Source of the DNA: Pseudomonas sp.
Lineage (GTDB): Bacteria > Pseudomonadota > Gammaproteobacteria > Pseudomonadales > Pseudomonadaceae
Assembly (NCBI GenBank): GCA_029239415.1
Contig: JAQZAY010000132.1
Location: forward strand, 1 to 9,384
Length of the DNA: 9,384 nucleotides
Direction: 5' to 3'
Shown here: piece by piece, positions 5,481-9,384 of the stretch
Layout of the letters: every line of letters starts with the position of its first letter
Numbering within the stretch: position 1 is the first letter of the stretch
The notes under the pieces: generated by a model
Seen by the model: the letters and a program-made list of their open reading frames with translations, nothing else
Told to the model about the DNA's origin: nothing
The model's database searches: none
Made by a program: the position numbers and the translations under genes

Positions 5481-7064
5481 TCAGCCGATCGCAGCCTCGC
5501 TCCACTGCCCGTTCACCAGGCGCTTCAAGCCCAGCGGGTTGCTGTCCTGCAACGCAGCGGGCAGCAGCGCCTGCGGGTAGTTCTGGTAGCAGACCGGACG
5601 CAGGAAGCGGTCGATCGCCAGGCTGCCGACCGACGTGCCACGGGCGTCGGAAGTGGCTGGATAGGGGCCGCCGTGGACCATGGCATCGCACACCTCGACC
5701 CCGGTGGGATAACCATTGATCAGGATACGTCCCACCTTTTCCTCGAGCAGTGGCACCAGCCAGGCATAGGCCTCCAGGTCCTCAGGCTCGCCGATCAGGG
5801 TGGCGGTCAATTGGCCGCGCAGCCCCTGCAGGGCGGCGCGCAGCTGCGCGTCGTCGCTGACTTGCACGGCCACGGTGGTGGGGCCGAACACTTCTTCCTG
5901 AAGCAGCGGATCTGCATCGATCAGCAAGCGGGCATCGGCCTTGAACAGTTGCGCCCGCGCCTGGCTGCCTTGCTGGGCCTGCCCGGCCAGGTGCTCGATG
6001 CCCGCATGCGCTTGCAGGTGCTCGATGCCCTTGCTGTAGCTGCGCAGCCCCCCGGCGTTGAGCAGGGTCTGTCCGGCCTGCTGGTCCAGTTGCTGGCCGA
6101 GATCGCTGAGCAGCTGGCGGTACTCAGGGGAGTCCAGGCCGATGACCAGACCCGGATTGGTGCAGAACTGTCCGGCGCCAAGTGTGACCGAGCCTGCGAG
6201 ATCGCGGGCGATGGTCTCGCCGCGCTTGGCCAGTGCGGCCGGCAGGATGATCACCGGGTTGATGCTCGACATCTCGGCGAACACCGGGATTGGCTGCGGG
6301 CGCTCAGCGGCCATCTTGCACAGCGCGTTGCCACCATTGAGCGAGCCGGTGAAGCCTACCGCCTGGATCGCCGGGTGCTTGACCAGCCACTCTCCGACGC
6401 CGCCGCCAAATACCATGTTGAATACGCCCTTGGGCATGCCGGTACGTTCGGCGGCGCGCTGGATTGCGCAACCGACCAGGTCGGCGGTGGCCATGTGGCC
6501 ACTGTGCGCCTTGAAGACCACCGGGCAGCCGGCGGCCAGGGCGGCTGCGGTATCGCCCCCGGCGGTGGAAAACGCCAGCGGGAAGTTGCTGGCGCCGAAC
6601 ACCGCGACCGGGCCTACGCCAATGCGCATCTGGCGCAAGTCCACGCGCGGCAGCGGCTGGCGGTCGGGCAGTGCCAGGTCGATGCGCGCACCCAGGAAGT
6701 CACCTCGACGCAGCACTTGGGCAAACAGGCGCATCTGCCCGCTGGTGCGGCCGCGCTCGCCCTGGATACGGCCCGCGGGCAAGGCGGTCTCACGGCAGAC
6801 GATGGCCACGAAGGCATCGTCCAGCTCGTCCAGCTCGGCGGCAATCGCGTCGAGGAAGTCGGCGCGCCGGGCCGGGCTCAGCTGGCGGAACTCGGCAAAG
6901 GCCGCGGCCGCCGCTTGCGCGGCCTGGTCGACTTCGGCCTCGGTGGCCTGGGCAAAACTGCAGGGCAGGGCTTCGCCTGTGCTGGCATCCAGGCTTTGCA
7001 GGCGCTGTTGCCCAGCGGCGCTGCGCTGGCCGGCAATGAAGTTGTGGCCGAGGATCTCAGGCAT
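5481..7064 (-). CDS. 2,5-dioxopentanoate (alpha-ketoglutarate semialdehyde) dehydrogenase
   Basis: This 527-residue aldehyde dehydrogenase oxidises 2,5-dioxopentanoate to 2-oxoglutarate with NAD(P)+, the last step of the galactarate/glucarate route. The ALDH catalytic set is complete: Asn160 (FGASNFPLAF), Lys185 (VVFKAHSGH), the GFTGS loop (237-241), Glu264 (FAEMSSINPV) and the nucleophile Cys301 (GAGQFCTNPG). The length, and the SSINPV and FCTNPG variants, are those of the KGSADH group rather than classical betaine or succinate-semialdehyde enzymes. ATG 7064 is chosen because AAGGAG lies about 7 bases upstream and the protein then starts at the conserved MPEILGHNFI. A TTG at 7124 would add 20 residues and overlap garD. 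The gene is third in the minus-strand cluster, 56 bases after garD with no terminator between, so they are co-transcribed. A related ALDH of pentose or hydroxyproline pathways is the main alternative, less likely beside garD. Confidence 0.92.
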   Translation of the reverse strand: MPEILGHNFIAGQRSAAGQQRLQSLDASTGEALPCSFAQATEAEVDQAAQAAAAAFAEFRQLSPARRADFLDAIAAELDELDDAFVAIVCRETALPAGRIQGERGRTSGQMRLFAQVLRRGDFLGARIDLALPDRQPLPRVDLRQMRIGVGPVAVFGASNFPLAFSTAGGDTAAALAAGCPVVFKAHSGHMATADLVGCAIQRAAERTGMPKGVFNMVFGGGVGEWLVKHPAIQAVGFTGSLNGGNALCKMAAERPQPIPVFAEMSSINPVIILPAALAKRGETIARDLAGSVTLGAGQFCTNPGLVIGLDSPEYRQLLSDLGQQLDQQAGQTLLNAGGLRSYSKGIEHLQAHAGIEHLAGQAQQGSQARAQLFKADARLLIDADPLLQEEVFGPTTVAVQVSDDAQLRAALQGLRGQLTATLIGEPEDLEAYAWLVPLLEEKVGRILINGYPTGVEVCDAMVHGGPYPATSDARGTSVGSLAIDRFLRPVCYQNYPQALLPAALQDSNPLGLKRLVNGQWSEAAIG

Positions 7065-7120
7065 GGTGTGCTCCTTGGTTAGAAATGGGGCAGTCAGGCA
7101 TCGGTCCGTGTGGATCATGG

Positions 7121-8674
7121 TCAAGTGACCGGTGCCGGGTTGAACAAGGTGATGTCGTTATGCAGCTTGTGCTTCTCGGCCCAGGTCTGCTGGCGCCCGC
7201 TGGCAACGTCCAGGTAGTAGTGGAACAACTCCCAGCCCAGCTCCTCGATGGTCGAGCGGCCAGTGGCGATACGGCCGGCGTCGATGTCGATGAGGTCCGG
7301 CCAGCGCTGGGCCAGCTCGCTGCGCGTGCACACCTTGACCACCGGCGCCATCGCCAGGCCATACGGCGTGCCACGGCCGGTGGTGAAGACATGCAGGTTC
7401 ATCCCGGCGGCCAGCTGCAAGGTTCCGCAGACAAAGTCGCTGGCAGGCGTGGCGCAAAAGATCAGGCCCTTGCGGTCTACTCGTTCGCCCGGGCCAAGCA
7501 CGCCCTGGATGGCGCTGCTTCCGGACTTGACGATCGAACCCAGGGATTTCTCGACGATGTTCGACAGGCCGCCTTTCTTGTTGCCAGGCGTGGTGTTGGC
7601 GCTGCGGTCGGCGGCGCCGCGTTCAAGGTACTGGTCGTACCAGTCCATCTCGCGCACCAGCGCATCCGCGACGTCCAGGGTCTCGGCCCGCGAGGTGAGC
7701 ATGTAGATGGCATCGCGCACTTCAGTGACTTCCGAGAACATCACCGTGGCGCCCGCGCGCACCAGCAAGTCGGAGGCAAAACCCAGTGCCGGGTTCGCGG
7801 TGATGCCGGAAAACGCATCGCTGCCACCACACTGCATGCCCAGGATCAGTTCGCTCGCGGGGACGGTTTCGCGACGGCGCAGGTCGAGCTTGCGCAGGCG
7901 TGCATCGGCCAGCGCCATGATCTGCTCGATCATCTCGACAAAACCCAGGCTGGCATCCTGCAGGCGGTAGAGCCAGGGTTCGCTCAGGTCCACGGATGGG
8001 TCGTTGTCATGCATCACCTGGCCGGCCTGGAGTTTTTCACAGCCCAGGCTGATCACCAGCGCTTCACCACCCAGGTTGGGATTGCGCGCGAGGTTGCGCA
8101 CGGTACGGATCGGTATATAGGCATCACGGGCGTTGATCGCCACGCCACAGCCATAGCTGTGGGTCAGGGCGACCACGTCGTCGACGTTGGGGTACTTGGG
8201 CAGCAGCTCTTCACGGATACGCTTGACTGCATGGTCGAGCACCCCGGTCACGCACTGCACCGTGGTGGTGATGCCCAGGATATTGCGCGTGCCGACGGTG
8301 CCGTCGGCGTTGCGGTAGCCCTCGAAGGTATAACCCTCGAGCGGCGGGAGCGGGGCGGGTATGGCATCGCAGCGCGGCAGGCTATCCAGCGCGGGGGCGG
8401 CGGGCATGCCCAGCTGGTCTTCCTTGACCCAGCTGCCCTGCGGCAAGTCTTCGAGCGCGTAGCCGATGACCTGGCCGTAGCGGCGTACCGGCTGGTCCTT
8501 GGCGATGTCGACCAGAGCGACCTTGTGGCTCTGGGGCACACTCTCGACCAGGGTCAGGCCATCGGCGAAGCGGCTGCCCTCGCCAAGCCCATGGTCGTTG
8601 ACCACCACTACAACGTTGTCTTGCTCGTGCAGGCGTACGTAGCGGGGCGAATCGGTGGTTTCAATCAGTTGCAT
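7121..8674 (-). CDS. garD: galactarate dehydratase (UxaA family)
   Basis: The protein has 517 residues, close to E. coli GarD (about 523). It catalyses dehydration of galactarate (mucate) to 5-dehydro-4-deoxyglucarate in the cytosol. An N-terminal SAF domain (about 12-90) holds the NDHGLGEG segment with His28. The UxaA catalytic part follows, with [11 protein letters not shown] (121-131), THSYGCG (171-177, Cys176), SLGCE (209-213, Cys212) and [21 protein letters not shown] (278-298, Cys282). These conserved Cys/Asp/His positions fit a metal-dependent UxaA/GarD enzyme. Later landmarks are [23 protein letters not shown] and the C-terminal TTGRGTPYG. The start at ATG 8674 has AAGAAGGG about 8 bases upstream. 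Altronate dehydratase UxaA is the closest alternative. The neighbouring KdgD and dioxopentanoate dehydrogenase genes favour galactarate. Confidence 0.93.
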   Translation of the reverse strand: MQLIETTDSPRYVRLHEQDNVVVVVNDHGLGEGSRFADGLTLVESVPQSHKVALVDIAKDQPVRRYGQVIGYALEDLPQGSWVKEDQLGMPAAPALDSLPRCDAIPAPLPPLEGYTFEGYRNADGTVGTRNILGITTTVQCVTGVLDHAVKRIREELLPKYPNVDDVVALTHSYGCGVAINARDAYIPIRTVRNLARNPNLGGEALVISLGCEKLQAGQVMHDNDPSVDLSEPWLYRLQDASLGFVEMIEQIMALADARLRKLDLRRRETVPASELILGMQCGGSDAFSGITANPALGFASDLLVRAGATVMFSEVTEVRDAIYMLTSRAETLDVADALVREMDWYDQYLERGAADRSANTTPGNKKGGLSNIVEKSLGSIVKSGSSAIQGVLGPGERVDRKGLIFCATPASDFVCGTLQLAAGMNLHVFTTGRGTPYGLAMAPVVKVCTRSELAQRWPDLIDIDAGRIATGRSTIEELGWELFHYYLDVASGRQQTWAEKHKLHNDITLFNPAPVT

Positions 8675-8716
8675 GGTCGGGCCCTTCTTGGAAGTCTCTC
8701 AGGCTTTTATTCTGCA

Positions 8717-8740
8717 GCCGGCGCCCCGCAAGGCACCGGC
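8717..8740. repeat. hairpin near the garD leader
   Basis: On the minus strand GCCGGTGCC pairs with GGCGCCGGC across a 6-base loop, with one G-U pair. On the plus strand the stem is followed after ATGA by six T (8745-8750), which would suit a terminator for plus-strand transcripts. No plus-strand gene lies upstream of it, so that is probably coincidental. Confidence 0.5.
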
Positions 8741-8768
8741 ATGATTTTTTGCGTAGAGATAGGTATAT

Positions 8769-8794
8769 GCCGAAGCGGGGCATCCCGCTTCGGC
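8769..8794. repeat. perfect 11-bp hairpin downstream of kdgD
   Basis: GCCGAAGCGGG (8769-8779) and CCCGCTTCGGC (8784-8794) are perfect reverse complements around a 4-base loop, starting 32 bases after the kdgD stop. The stem is strong, but the minus strand continues TATACCTATCTC without a T-run. It may stabilise the kdgD 3' end, or lessen read-through into garD, rather than stop transcription fully. Confidence 0.65.
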
Positions 8795-8825
8795 TCGCGA
8801 CAGGGCAGGCCGCGTTGCTCAGTGC

Positions 8826-9384
8826 TTACTGGGCGCCTTGCTTGTCCATCAGGGCAGCGAGCATCTCGTATTCTTCACCGGTCAGTTCGGTCAGCGGCGT
8901 GCGCACCGGGCCCGCGTCGTAGCCGGCGAGCTTGGCGCCAGCCTTGACGATGCTGACGGCATAGCCGGCCTTGCGGTTGCGGATATCCAGGTACGGCAGG
9001 AAGAAATCGTCGATCAGCTTGGCCACGGCGGCATGGTCGTCACGGGCGATGGCGTTGTAGAAATCCATCGCGGTACGCGGCACGAAGTTGAACACCGCGG
9101 ACGAATAGACCGGCACGCCGAGGGCCTTGTAGGCGGCGGCATACACTTCGGCGGTCGGCAGGCCACCGAGGTAGCTGAAACGATCACCCAGGCGGCGACG
9201 GATCGACACCATCAGCTCGATGTCACCCAGGCCATCCTTGTAGCCGATCAGGTTCGGGCAACGCTCGGCGAGCTTTTCGAGCTGGGCGGCGTTCAGCCGG
9301 CAGACGTTGCGGTTGTACACCACCACGCCGATCTTCACCGACTTGCACACGGCCTCAACGTGGGCGGCAACGCCGTCCTGGCTG
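8826..9384 (-). CDS. kdgD: 5-dehydro-4-deoxyglucarate dehydratase (partial, C-terminal part)
   Basis: The minus strand is open from the right edge to TAA at 8826, giving 185 residues of a protein usually about 300 long; the N-terminal third lies outside. It belongs to the DHDPS/NAL class I aldolase-like family. VVVYNRN (20-26 of the fragment) carries the YxR/N tyrosine segment. IGYKDGLGD (46-54) carries the Schiff-base lysine, codon 9237-9239. KdgD dehydrates and decarboxylates 5-dehydro-4-deoxyglucarate to 2,5-dioxopentanoate, linking GarD to the dehydrogenase encoded downstream. [20 protein letters not shown] and [10 protein letters not shown] are typical of KdgD rather than DapA. It is the first gene of the cluster within view; its promoter, and possibly a hexarate transporter, would be beyond the window. 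Confidence 0.92.
   Translation of the reverse strand, partial: SQDGVAAHVEAVCKSVKIGVVVYNRNVCRLNAAQLEKLAERCPNLIGYKDGLGDIELMVSIRRRLGDRFSYLGGLPTAEVYAAAYKALGVPVYSSAVFNFVPRTAMDFYNAIARDDHAAVAKLIDDFFLPYLDIRNRKAGYAVSIVKAGAKLAGYDAGPVRTPLTELTGEEYEMLAALMDKQGAQ

Larger units (their letters stand above)
8675..8825 (-). promoter_or_regulatory. kdgD-garD intergenic region with two hairpins
   Basis: This 151-base gap has no gene. In the direction of transcription it holds a perfect 11-bp hairpin at 8794-8769, an AT-rich spacer, a second 9-bp hairpin at 8740-8717, then the garD Shine-Dalgarno. I see no strong promoter. Neither hairpin is followed by a T-run on the minus strand, so read-through from kdgD into garD is plausible. 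Confidence 0.5.

Noticed and set aside
5427..7082. 551-codon open frame on the plus strand
   Set aside because: It lies antisense to the dioxopentanoate dehydrogenase gene, whose catalytic residues are all intact. The translation is low-complexity, rich in Gln, Gly, Ala and Leu, as expected from the complement of GC-biased codons, and it would run through the terminator hairpin.
7065..7124. Longer start for the dioxopentanoate dehydrogenase (TTG at 7124)
   Set aside because: A strong AAGGAG lies immediately before ATG 7064, and the extra residues do not resemble an ALDH N-terminus.
8717..8750. Plus-strand Rho-independent terminator (GC hairpin then six T)
   Set aside because: Four bases separate the stem from the T-run, and no plus-strand gene lies upstream to be terminated. 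It is kept only as a hairpin.
7085..8947. 620-codon open frame on the plus strand
   Set aside because: It is antisense to garD and continues into kdgD. It shows no recognisable motifs and is a GC-bias shadow.

Overview
The window looks like chromosomal DNA of a fluorescent Pseudomonas, most likely the P. putida group. The coding regions have high GC with strong G/C third-position bias. The encoded proteins (YeeE/YedE transporter, quinone oxidoreductase plus LysR regulator, GarD-KdgD-KGSADH sugar-acid route) are of the kind found in that group. This assignment comes from reading the proteins, not from a database search. I see no phage, transposon, CRISPR, tRNA or rRNA. No gene-free stretch exceeds about 240 bases.

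Layout. Bases 1-531 (minus) hold the N-terminal two thirds of a bicupin (S)-ureidoglycine aminohydrolase (allE type, purine/allantoin degradation), cut by the left edge. A 239-base divergent promoter region (532-770) carries a small palindrome with repeated half-sites. It is followed by a YeeE/YedE sulfur-compound transporter (771-1985, plus), an MDR-family quinone oxidoreductase (2103-3077, plus) and a LysR-type regulator (3134-4066, plus) that probably shares its transcript. The LysR gene contains an AT-richer patch with a perfect 12-bp inverted repeat. An AT-rich hairpin separates it from a convergent small exported protein of unknown function (4116-4445, minus).

From 4600 on, the window is a hexarate (galactarate/glucarate) catabolic locus. 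A GntR/FadR-type regulator (4649-5413, plus), preceded by a 20-bp perfect-armed palindrome, converges on a minus-strand cluster across a strong bidirectional terminator (5440-5465). In transcription order the cluster is kdgD (right edge, partial), garD (7121-8674) and the 2,5-dioxopentanoate dehydrogenase gene (5481-7064). Together these would convert galactarate to 5-dehydro-4-deoxyglucarate (GarD), then to 2,5-dioxopentanoate plus CO2 (KdgD), then to 2-oxoglutarate (dehydrogenase), feeding the TCA cycle. No glucarate dehydratase (gudD) and no transporter lie inside the window. The GntR protein is the obvious candidate regulator of the cluster.

Nothing here is clearly a new biological system. 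The best leads for follow-up are regulatory: the GntR operator candidate, the palindrome upstream of yeeE, the intragenic LysR stem-loop, the paired hairpins between kdgD and garD, and the uncharacterised small exported protein.
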